A DNA stretch of 64,000 nt, taken from the NCBI RefSeq assembly GCF_016653115.1, contig NZ_NHRX01000015.1, forward strand, positions 20,666-84,665, written 5' to 3'. Both the position numbers and the translations under genes were made by a program. The notes beneath the pieces are model-generated. The model was not told the origin of the DNA. It saw nothing but the letters and a program-made list of their open reading frames with translations, and did not search any database. Positions 58,141-64,000 of the stretch are shown here, in pieces; position 1 is the stretch's first letter; every line of letters starts with the position of its first letter. The DNA comes from Rhodocyclus purpureus (GTDB taxonomy: Bacteria; Pseudomonadota; Gammaproteobacteria; Burkholderiales; Rhodocyclaceae).

Positions 58141-59187
58141 TCACTGGCCGGCGAAAGTGTCCTTGTTCATGGCCTTGCTGCGTGCTTCGGCGACCGAGAC
58201 GACGTTGCGGCGGACGAGGTCGGTGAGGTTCTGGTCGAGCGTCTGCATGCCGTGCTGCTGCCCGGTCTGGATCGCCGAGTACATCTGCGCGACCTTGTTC
58301 TCGCGGATCAGGTTGCGGATCGCCGGGGTCCCCAGCATGATCTCGTGCGCGGCGACGCGGCCCTTGCCGTCCTTGGTCTTCAACAGCGCCTGCGAGATGA
58401 CCGCGCGCAGCGACTCGGAGAGCATCGCGCGCACCATTTCCTTTTCGGCGGCGGGGAAGACATCGACGATGCGGTCGACGGTCTTCGCCGCGCTCGAGGT
58501 GTGCAGGGTGCCGAAAACCAGGTGGCCGGTCTCGGCGGCGGTCAGCGCGAGGCGGATCGTTTCCAGGTCGCGCATCTCGCCGACCAGGATCACGTCGGGA
58601 TCCTCGCGCAGTGCCGAGCGCAGCGCGTTGGCAAAGGACTGCGTGTGCGGACCGACCTCGCGCTGGTTGATCAGCGACTTCTGCGACTCGTGCACGAACT
58701 CGATCGGATCCTCGACGGTGAGGATGTGTGCGGCATGGTTCTGGTTGACGTGGTTGACCATTGCCGCCAGCGTCGTCGACTTGCCCGAGCCGGTCTGCCC
58801 GGTGACCAGGACCATTCCGCGCGGATACTCGGCGATGCTCCTGAAGATCGGCGGACAGTTGAGTTCATCGAGGGTCATCACCTGCGAGGGGATGGTGCGG
58901 AACACCGCCGCCGCGCCGCGGTGCTGGTTGAAGGCGTTGACGCGGAAGCGCGACAGGCGCGGAATCTCGAAAGAGAAGTCGCATTCGAGCGTTTCCTCGT
59001 AATGCTTGCGCTGGCCGTCGTTCATGATGTCGTACACCATCGCGTGCACTTCCTTGTGCTCCATCGCCGGCAGGTCGATGCGGCGAACGTCGCCATGCAC
59101 GCGGATCATCGGCGGCAAGCCGGCCGAGAGGTGCAGGTCCGAGGCCTTGTTCTTGACGGCGAAGGCAAGCAGTTCGGTGACTTCCAT
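58141..59187 (-). CDS. pilT: Type IV pilus retraction ATPase PilT
   Basis: PilT is the motor ATPase that pulls in type IV pili during twitching. The 348-residue protein begins MEVTELLAFAVKNKASDLHLSAGLPPMIRVHG. It has Walker A GQTGSGKSTTLAAMV, LTVEDPIEFVHESQKSLINQREVG, Walker B DVILVGEMRDLETIRLAL, and the His box ETGHLVFGTLHTSSAAKTVDRI. Near the end is the diagnostic PilT motif TPAIRNLIRENK. AGAGGAA precedes ATG 59187. It is divergent from yggS with 94 bases between starts. Confidence 0.96.
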   Translation of the reverse strand: MEVTELLAFAVKNKASDLHLSAGLPPMIRVHGDVRRIDLPAMEHKEVHAMVYDIMNDGQRKHYEETLECDFSFEIPRLSRFRVNAFNQHRGAAAVFRTIPSQVMTLDELNCPPIFRSIAEYPRGMVLVTGQTGSGKSTTLAAMVNHVNQNHAAHILTVEDPIEFVHESQKSLINQREVGPHTQSFANALRSALREDPDVILVGEMRDLETIRLALTAAETGHLVFGTLHTSSAAKTVDRIVDVFPAAEKEMVRAMLSESLRAVISQALLKTKDGKGRVAAHEIMLGTPAIRNLIRENKVAQMYSAIQTGQQHGMQTLDQNLTDLVRRNVVSVAEARSKAMNKDTFAGQ

Positions 59188-59246
59188 CGGGGTTCCTCTG
59201 CGAAAGGGAGGGCGGGCAGGGCGAGCCGGAGGTGAGGCAGGGGCGG

Positions 59247-59255
59247 TGCTATACT
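59247..59255 (+). promoter_or_regulatory. Extended -10 promoter for yggS-proC-yggT-yggU
   Basis: TGCTATACT (TGn + TATACT, with the -10 at 59250-59255) stands 27 bases before the yggS start in the 94-base gap between divergent pilT and yggS. No -35 is visible, which an extended -10 can tolerate. Confidence 0.5.
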
Positions 59256-59281
59256 CGCGCTGTCCTTGCTTCCGAACGATT

Positions 59282-59965
59282 ATGACTACAATCGCCGTCA
59301 AGCTGCAAGCCGTCCGCGAGCGCATCGCCGCCGCCGCACTCGCCTGCGCGCGCGACCCCGCATCGGTGCATCTGCTCGCCGTCAGCAAGACCTGGCCCGC
59401 GGCCAGCGTACTAGCCGCGGCCGCCTGCGGACAGCGCGCCTTCGGCGAGAGCTACGTCCAGGAAGGCATTGACAAGATCGCCGAGCTCGCCACCATGCCG
59501 GGAATCGAATGGCACTTCATCGGCCCGCTGCAGAGCAACAAGACGCGCCCGGTCGCCGAGAATTTCGCATGGGTGCATTCGATCGACCGGCTGAAGATCG
59601 CCGAACGCCTGTCGGCGCAGCGCCCGCAAGGCCTGCCGCCGCTGTCGGTGTGCATCCAGGTCAATGTCAGCGGCGAGGCGAGCAAGAGCGGGGTCGCCCC
59701 GGCCGAGGCTGCCGAACTCGCCCACCGGGTCACCGCGCTGCCGCGGCTACGCCTGCGCGGACTGATGGCGATCCCGGCGCCGGCCGACGATTTCGCCGCC
59801 CAGCGCGCCCCGTTCCGCGAGCTGCGCGAACTGTTCGAGCGCCTGCGTGGCGAGGGCCTGCCGCTCGACACCTTGTCGATGGGCATGTCTGACGACCTCG
59901 AGGCGGCGATCGCCGAGGGCTCGACGCTGGTCCGCGTCGGCACCGCGATCTTCGGCCAACGCTAG
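59282..59965 (+). CDS. yggS: Pyridoxal phosphate homeostasis protein YggS (PLPBP)
   Basis: This 227-residue single-domain alanine-racemase-like TIM barrel binds PLP and buffers its free level. LLAVSKTWPA holds the PLP lysine near K36. Other family segments are QRAFGESYVQEG, IEWHFIGPLQSNKTRPVAE, VHSIDRLKIAERL, LRLRGLMAIPAP and the phosphate-binding LSMGMSDDLEAAIAEGSTLVRVGTAIFG. ATG 59282 was chosen; the upstream open frame is a shadow of pilT. It is the first gene of the conserved yggS-proC-yggT-yggU group. Confidence 0.95.
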   Translation: MTTIAVKLQAVRERIAAAALACARDPASVHLLAVSKTWPAASVLAAAACGQRAFGESYVQEGIDKIAELATMPGIEWHFIGPLQSNKTRPVAENFAWVHSIDRLKIAERLSAQRPQGLPPLSVCIQVNVSGEASKSGVAPAEAAELAHRVTALPRLRLRGLMAIPAPADDFAAQRAPFRELRELFERLRGEGLPLDTLSMGMSDDLEAAIAEGSTLVRVGTAIFGQR

Positions 59966-60041
59966 GCGGCTGCCTGTTTCAGCGCTGGGCCCGGCCCTCC
60001 TGCCGCCAGCGTCCTCCTCACCCGAATCCGGAAAAACCAGC

Positions 60042-60869
60042 ATGAAAATCACCTTCATCGGCGGCGGCAACATGGCCAACGCCCTCATCGGCGGGCTCGT
60101 CGGCACCGGCTTTGCCGCCGCCGACGTGTGCGCGGTCGACATTTCCGCCGACTGCCGGGCGCGCCTCGAACAGTCCTTCGCCATCCGTACCGCCGGGAGC
60201 ATCGACGCGGACGTTGCTGCCGCCGACGTGATCGTCCTCGCGGTCAAGCCGCAGCAGATGCGCGCCGTGTGCGCCGAGCTGGCACCCTTCCTCGACCGCC
60301 AGCTGGTCCTCAGCATCGCCGCCGGCCTGCGCAGCGAGGACCTGTCGCGCTGGCTCGGCGGCCATTCGCGGTTGGTGCGCGCGATGCCGAACACCCCGGC
60401 GCTGATCGGCGCCGGCGTCACCGGCCTGTGCGCGGCGCCGGGTGTCGCACAGGATGAACGCGACGCAGCCGACCGCATCATGCGCGCGGTCGGAGAAACC
60501 CTGTGGGTCGCCGAAGAGGCACAGATCGACGCTGTCACCGCGGTCTCGGGCAGCGGCCCCGCCTATCTCTTCCTGCTCGTCGAGGCGATGCAGCAGGCGG
60601 CGCGCGAACTCGGCTTCGACGACGCAGCGGCGCGCCGGCTTTCGCTCGGCACCGTCCTCGGCGCGGCGCAGCTGGCGGCGCAGTCGCCGGAGTCGGCGGC
60701 CGTCCTGCGCGAGCGCGTCACCTCGAAGGGAGGGACGACTGCCGCGGCGCTGGCCACCATGGCCGAGCGCGGCGTCAAGGAAGGCATCGTCGCCGGCGTC
60801 CATGCTGCCGAGCAGCGTAGCCGCGAGCTCGGCGTCGAACTCGGCGCCGCCGGGGCGGGCAGCCGATGA
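60042..60869 (+). CDS. proC: Pyrroline-5-carboxylate reductase ProC
   Basis: ProC reduces 1-pyrroline-5-carboxylate to proline with NAD(P)H, the last step of proline synthesis. The 275-residue protein has the dinucleotide loop MKITFIGGGNMANALIGGLVGTGF. Further motifs are VIVLAVKPQQM, VRAMPNTPALIGAGVTGL, the diagnostic AVSGSGPAYLFLLVEAMQQAARELGF, and VTSKGGTTAAAL near the C-terminus. It is 76 bases after yggS and overlaps yggT by four bases. Confidence 0.96.
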   Translation: MKITFIGGGNMANALIGGLVGTGFAAADVCAVDISADCRARLEQSFAIRTAGSIDADVAAADVIVLAVKPQQMRAVCAELAPFLDRQLVLSIAAGLRSEDLSRWLGGHSRLVRAMPNTPALIGAGVTGLCAAPGVAQDERDAADRIMRAVGETLWVAEEAQIDAVTAVSGSGPAYLFLLVEAMQQAARELGFDDAAARRLSLGTVLGAAQLAAQSPESAAVLRERVTSKGGTTAAALATMAERGVKEGIVAGVHAAEQRSRELGVELGAAGAGSR

Positions 60870-61405
60870 ACGCGGTGACGGAGGCAGGATTCTTCCTGCT
60901 CGACACGCTGGTCGGCTTCTTCAGCGTCCTCCTGCTGCTGCGATTCTTCATGCAGGCGTTCCGCGTGTCCTTCGCCAACCAGGTCGGCGCCTTCGTCGTC
61001 CAGCTCACCAACTGGCTGGTGAAGCCGCTGCGCCGCGTGCTGCCCGGCCTGTTCGGGCTCGACCTCGCCAGCCTGCTGCCGGTTTACGTGCTGCAACTCG
61101 TGTTGGCGACTGCGCTCGTCTCGCTGCGCGGCGGCTTCGGGCTGGCCGACGGTCTCTTCGTCGTCGTCCTGTGGGGCGCGCTGCTCGCCACCTTCCGCCT
61201 GTGCCTCTACCTGCTCGTCGGCGCGCTGATCGTGCAGGCGGTGCTGTCCTGGGTGGCGCCGTATTCGCCGCTGGCGCAGCCGCTCGCGCAGCTGACGCGC
61301 CCCTTCCTCGCCCCGGTGCGCCGCTTCGTTCCGCCGATCGCCGGCATCGACCTCTCGCCGCTGATCGTGCTGCTGCTCGTGCAGCTGGTCCTGTTCTTCG
61401 TCTGA
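60866..61405 (+). CDS. yggT: YggT-family membrane protein
   Basis: This 179-residue integral membrane protein holds two YGGT repeats, each with helix-loop-helix and an N/P-rich connection: FFMQAFRVSFANQVGAFVVQLTNWLVKPLRRVLP in the first half and SYSPLAQPLAQLTRPFLAPVRRFVPP-like wording in the second. Four or more helices are present. The family is linked to osmotic shock tolerance and cell division factor assembly in other bacteria, but the reaction is not known. The ATG overlaps the proC stop (ATGA). Confidence 0.9.
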   Translation: MNAVTEAGFFLLDTLVGFFSVLLLLRFFMQAFRVSFANQVGAFVVQLTNWLVKPLRRVLPGLFGLDLASLLPVYVLQLVLATALVSLRGGFGLADGLFVVVLWGALLATFRLCLYLLVGALIVQAVLSWVAPYSPLAQPLAQLTRPFLAPVRRFVPPIAGIDLSPLIVLLLVQLVLFFV

Positions 61406-61411
61406 GCTCCG

Positions 61412-61705
61412 ATGGCCGACTGGCTGCAAGCGGAGAAGGACGGCGGCTGCACGCTGACGCTGCACATCCAGCCGGGTGCGAAGAAGAGCGAGGTCGTCGG
61501 CGTGCATGGCGACGCGCTCAAGATCAGGCTCGCCGCGCCGCCGGTCGATGGCCGCGCCAACGCGGCGCTGATCGAGTACCTCGCCGACCGGCTCGGCCTG
61601 CCCAGGTCGGCGCTCGAACTGAAGAGTGGTCAGAGCAGCCGGCGCAAGCGCGTCGCGGTGAGCGCTGCGCCCGCCGATGTCGAGCAGCGTTTAGGGACAG
61701 TTTGA
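61412..61705 (+). CDS. yggU: YggU/DUF167-family protein
   Basis: This 97-residue small conserved protein of unknown biochemical role has the DUF167 pattern: TLTLHIQPGAKKSEVVGVHGDALKIRLAAPPVDGRANAALIEYLADRLGLPRSALELKSGQSSRRKRVAV. It lies six bases after yggT. The last few codons (GGGACAGTTTGA) belong to the hairpin repeat at 61693-61730, so an inserted repeat supplies the C-terminus and stop codon. Confidence 0.9.
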   Translation: MADWLQAEKDGGCTLTLHIQPGAKKSEVVGVHGDALKIRLAAPPVDGRANAALIEYLADRLGLPRSALELKSGQSSRRKRVAVSAAPADVEQRLGTV

Positions 61706-61730
61706 TACCTGTTGCTGTCGAACTGTCCCT
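61693..61730. repeat. GGGACAGTT inverted repeat overlapping the yggU stop
   Basis: AGGGACAGTTTGA (61693-61705) and TCGAACTGTCCCT (61718-61730) are inverted copies with one mismatch and a 12-base spacer. It resembles the 23-bp GGGGACGGTACACTT element at 17427-17475 and may act as a terminator or REP-type element. Confidence 0.65.
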
Positions 61731-61773
61731 GCGACACCATGAGCGTGTCGCTTGCACCTTAAAACCGCTTTTC

Positions 61774-61899
61774 AGCCACGAAAAACACGAAAGCCACGAA
61801 GCACAGGTTTGGCGTCGCTCGGCTTGTCAGCCATCGGCTTATCTTCGATTGGCGTCCAAGCCTCGGGATGATTCAGGTTTTTTCGTGCATTTCGTGGCT
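61774..61899. repeat. AGCCACGAAAAACACGAAA inverted repeat
   Basis: The left arm at 61774-61793 (AGCCACGAAAAACACGAAAG) is matched by an inverted arm at 61878-61899 (TTTCGTGCATTTCGTGGCT) about 80 bases away, with a second AGCCACGAA at 61792-61800. The wording is familiar as a dispersed intergenic repeat in environmental bacteria. No gene lies in 61706-61915. Confidence 0.65.
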
Positions 61900-61915
61900 A
61901 ACTGCTTTTTCCAGG

Positions 61916-63163
61916 CTAAAACACCACCTTGCCGCCGACCAGCGTCGTGCGCACGCGTCCCTGCAACTCCTGATCGAGGAAGGGCGTGTTCTTGCTGCGG
62001 CTGCGCAGGGTATCGGCGCCGACCTTCCAGCGCTCTTCCGGGGCGAACACGCAGACGTCGGCAGCAGCGCCGACCGTCAGCGAGCCGGCGGCGATGCCGA
62101 GGATCGAGGCCGGGTCGCAGGTGATGCGCGCGAGCGCCGTGGACAGCGGGATCCCGCTTTCACTCGCCCACTTCAGCGTCAGCGGCAGCAGCAGTTCGAG
62201 GCCGGTGGCGCCGGGAGCGGCTTCGGCAAAAGGCAGTTGCTTGCCGTCGGCAGCGACCGGCGTGTGGTCCGAGCCGAGCGCCGCGACGCCGTCGGCGACG
62301 GCTGCGCGCAGGACCTCGCGGTCGCTCGCCGAGCGCAGCGGCGGGTCGAAGCGGGCACGCGTGTCGAAGAAGCCGATGTCGGCCTCCGACAGATGCAGGT
62401 GGTGGATCGAGACGTCGCAGGAGACCTGCATCCCCGCGGCCTGCGCGGCGCGCACCAGCGCGATGCCGGCCGCCGACGACAGCCTGACCAGATGCAGGCG
62501 GACGCCGGTGGCGCGTGCGAGTTCTAGGCTGGAGGCGACGGCGACGGTTTCGGCACAGACCGGGATGCCGGCGAGCCCCAGCCGCGAGGCAACCTCGCCG
62601 TCGTGGGCGACGCCGTCGGCCGCGAGCTGGTGATCCTGCGGTTGCAGGTGGATCGCGTAGCCGAAGGTGGCCGCGTACTGCATCGCGCGCAGCAGCACCA
62701 GGCGGTCGGGCAGTGGTTTCCTGCCCTGCGAGAAGGCGATGCAGCCGGAGCGGGCCAGGGTGTGCATCTCGGCCAGCCGTTCGCCGCCAAGCTTGTCGGT
62801 GAGCGCGCCGATCGGGTACACGCGCGCCAGGCCGAAGGCGGCGCTGCCGCGCACCAGGCGTTCGACCAGTCCCGGCTCGTCGAGCGGCGGCGTGGTGTCG
62901 GGCGGGCAGGCCATCGAGGTGACGCCGCCGGCGACGGCGGCAGCGAGCTCGGTCTCGATCCCCGGCAGGCGCGTCGACAGGTCGACGAGGCCCGGGCAGA
63001 CGACGCAGCCGGCGGCGTCGATCGTCTGTTCGGCGACGAAGCCCTCCGGCGCGCTGCCGAGTGCGACGACCTTGCCGTCGGCGATGAAGAGGTCGAGCTT
63101 GCCGTCGATGCCGTTCTTCGGGTCGATCAGGCGGCCGTTGATGATTGAGATATTGGTGTTCAC
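61916..63163 (-). CDS. pyrC: Dihydroorotase-like protein lacking metal ligands (PyrC', aspartate carbamoyltransferase partner)
   Basis: This 415-residue amidohydrolase fold is closest to dihydroorotase (IINGRLIDPKNGIDGKLDLFIADGKVVALG, then GSDHTPVAADGKQLPFAEAAPGATGLELLLPL). However, the metal motif DxHxHxR is replaced by PGLVDLSTRLPG, so both histidines are missing. Such inactive PyrC' proteins serve as structural partners of PyrB, with a separate active PyrC elsewhere. The start is GTG 63163, overlapping the stop of the upstream ORF. PyrB is normally directly upstream, but here a foreign AT-rich segment takes that place. Confidence 0.88.
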   Translation of the reverse strand: MNTNISIINGRLIDPKNGIDGKLDLFIADGKVVALGSAPEGFVAEQTIDAAGCVVCPGLVDLSTRLPGIETELAAAVAGGVTSMACPPDTTPPLDEPGLVERLVRGSAAFGLARVYPIGALTDKLGGERLAEMHTLARSGCIAFSQGRKPLPDRLVLLRAMQYAATFGYAIHLQPQDHQLAADGVAHDGEVASRLGLAGIPVCAETVAVASSLELARATGVRLHLVRLSSAAGIALVRAAQAAGMQVSCDVSIHHLHLSEADIGFFDTRARFDPPLRSASDREVLRAAVADGVAALGSDHTPVAADGKQLPFAEAAPGATGLELLLPLTLKWASESGIPLSTALARITCDPASILGIAAGSLTVGAAADVCVFAPEERWKVGADTLRSRSKNTPFLDQELQGRVRTTLVGGKVVF

Positions 63164-63660
63164 GAATCTATTGTCCTGTAGGGAACAGCAGAAATAATTG
63201 CCAAATCAGCAAAGTGCGACGGAGCTTTCTCAGTTACATTTGGATCACTAGCGAAATCATCACGATCAAAAATCGCGACATCAATTCCGTTATCCGCAAC
63301 AAAATCAGCTACTCCGCCCTGCACGATAATCAGCACACGCGGCTTATCGCCTGGGAGCCAGCCGCGGTCGCCATCCGTGTGGTAATTATTTGGCGTGGCT
63401 TCTCCGCGTTCATGATCAAAGACTTCAGCTCTATGGAGGTCACCAAGAAAACCGCTTTTCTCATTGCAGGCTGAAGCAGCGGTGTCGATCAAGCTGATTT
63501 TGTCCTCTGATCTTAGCGCAGCGACGGCTTTCAGTATGGCTTCCTCCTCTGTGGTTGCGCAGACGTTTTTTTTTCGGAGGCGTACCACAGCGTACAAGTT
63601 AACGTCGAACTTCTTCTCTTGGTCTCGACTATTCTTTGAGTAGAGGCGATTTTCGTTCAT
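63160..63660 (-). CDS. Unrecognised protein in an AT-rich foreign segment
   Basis: This 166-residue protein is one I do not recognise. The N-terminus (residues 18-48) reads DVNLYAVVRLRKKNVCATTEEEAILKAVAAL, a strand-helix pattern. The middle is polar with several histidines (LHRAEVFDHERGEATPNNYHTDGDRGWLPGDKP). The C-terminal half has RVLIIVQGGVADFVADNGIDVAIFDRDDF followed by PSHFADLAI. Similar strings occur in plasmid- and phage-borne hypothetical proteins, from memory only. Base composition is far more AT-rich than in neighbouring genes. It lies 57 bases after the restriction-protein remnant on the same strand, and its stop overlaps the pyrC GTG (GTGA). Confidence 0.65.
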   Translation of the reverse strand: MNENRLYSKNSRDQEKKFDVNLYAVVRLRKKNVCATTEEEAILKAVAALRSEDKISLIDTAASACNEKSGFLGDLHRAEVFDHERGEATPNNYHTDGDRGWLPGDKPRVLIIVQGGVADFVADNGIDVAIFDRDDFASDPNVTEKAPSHFADLAIISAVPYRTIDS

Positions 63661-63717
63661 GTGCTTCCTGTCGAGAGCAGTGCGACCACAGGCCTGATAT
63701 CTACCAATTCAAGCCAA

Positions 63718-63873
63718 TCAGTTGCTGATAATCTTATACCTTGCGTTTCCTTCAAAGCTGAGCCATCCCAGGTCACGTAACCTCTGCAACTGTTGGCGCA
63801 GTTTCGGTTTTACATTGTTGTTGCCGGGGAATATGGCTCTCGCTTTCTCTTCGAGGCTATATAAATCACTTAG
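63718..63873 (-). pseudogene. C-terminal remnant of a DpnI/Dam-replacing-type restriction protein
   Basis: Translating the minus strand from the IS boundary gives about 51 residues and a stop at 63718. They read LYSLEEKARAIFPGNNNVKPKL, then RQQLQRLRDLGWLSFEGNARYKI. PGNNNVKPKxRQQLQxLRDxGxLxFxGxxxY is the hallmark of the C-terminal winged-helix domain of DpnI/Dam-replacing family restriction endonucleases, which recognises methylated GATC-type sites. The nuclease part is missing: the frame is cut at 63873 by the IS element at TTAG. The upstream part may survive beyond the window on the far side of the insertion. Confidence 0.75.
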
Positions 63874-64000
63874 GGAAGCACTGATTTAATCGAAACCAGC
63901 CGACGCCTGCCGTCGGCAGCCGCTCTTTGAGATAATGACGCCCTGCCTCACGCTCGTGACCGACCATGCAAGCCACCTTCTCCGAACTTGAGTACAGCGC
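63874..64000 (+). mobile_element. Left end of an IS5-family-like insertion sequence (continues beyond the window)
   Basis: The element seems to start at GGAAGCACTGATTTAATCG (63874), directly after TTAG, which fits the YTAR target duplication of IS5-type elements. A hairpin CCGACG...CGTCGG follows, and a transposase reading frame begins at 63966. It interrupts the restriction-protein gene on the opposite strand. The right end lies outside the window. Confidence 0.65.
63966..64000 (+). CDS. IS5-like transposase (first 11 codons only)
   Basis: ATG at 63966 opens MQATFSELEYS, followed by the window edge. This start is familiar from IS5-family transposases, which begin with similar short MxxTFxxLEYxxK-type wording. 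Only 35 bases are available, so the call rests mostly on the position inside the inverted-repeat-bounded element. Confidence 0.5.
   Translation, partial: MQATFSELEYS

Overview
The window is about 64 kb of high-GC, densely coded DNA with gene families and gene orders typical of Betaproteobacteria. Examples are a zapA-6S RNA pair, neighbouring lgt and ilvD, a pilT/pilU pair beside yggS-proC-yggT-yggU, and a metal-site-deficient dihydroorotase-like pyrC. The B12-dependent propionyl-CoA/methylmalonyl-CoA cluster, complete System I cytochrome c maturation operon and hemerythrin-GGDEF protein suggest a Rhodocyclales member (Accumulibacter/Propionivibrio/Dechloromonas-like). That placement is inference from content; no 16S gene is present.

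Layout. 1-7.2 kb (minus strand): ccmABCDEFGHI, with ccmI running off the left edge. 7.2-15.3 kb (minus strand): a cobalamin operon headed by a cobalamin riboswitch, with two TonB-dependent receptors, BtuC and BtuD transporter subunits, cobyrinate a,c-diamide synthase and BluB. No periplasmic B12-binding protein (BtuF) is present in it. 15.3-17.4 kb (plus strand): a small coiled-coil protein, ZapA, 6S RNA with its terminator, and a TSUP permease. 17.5-26.1 kb: a crotonase-fold enzyme and a GntR regulator on the minus strand, divergent from mcm-meaB-pccB-pccA. The B12 operon plausibly supplies the cofactor for this mutase.

26-35 kb is more accessory: a thioesterase, a small zinc-ribbon protein, a DUF504 protein and a thioredoxin. 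It also holds a 1047-residue protein joining a RelE/ParE-like segment, a complete SF1 (UvrD-type) helicase, an ankyrin-like segment and a charged coiled coil. Next to it is a HicA-type toxin with no HicB gene, followed by a hemerythrin-PAS-GGDEF protein, a VOC protein and lgt. 35-42 kb: a membrane-fused alpha/beta hydrolase, a tandem intergenic hairpin repeat, ilvD, a LysE-family exporter, SelO and a small cytochrome c. 42-47 kb: a complete branched-chain amino acid-type ABC transporter. 47-50.6 kb: an SDR protein, HemJ, a THUMP-domain RNA methyltransferase and a DUF523/TudS-like protein. 50.6-57 kb: a purine operon of adenine deaminase and xanthine dehydrogenase XdhABC. 57-63 kb: PilU and PilT, the yggS-proC-yggT-yggU cluster, and the pseudo-dihydroorotase.

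The right end (63.16-64 kb) is AT-rich and looks foreign. An unidentified ORF is translationally coupled to pyrC. Beyond it lies the C-terminal remnant of a DpnI/Dam-replacing-type restriction protein, cut off by an IS5-like element that continues out of the window. The best candidates for something undescribed are the toxin-like/helicase/ankyrin protein with its orphan HicA neighbour, and the interrupted restriction locus at the right edge.
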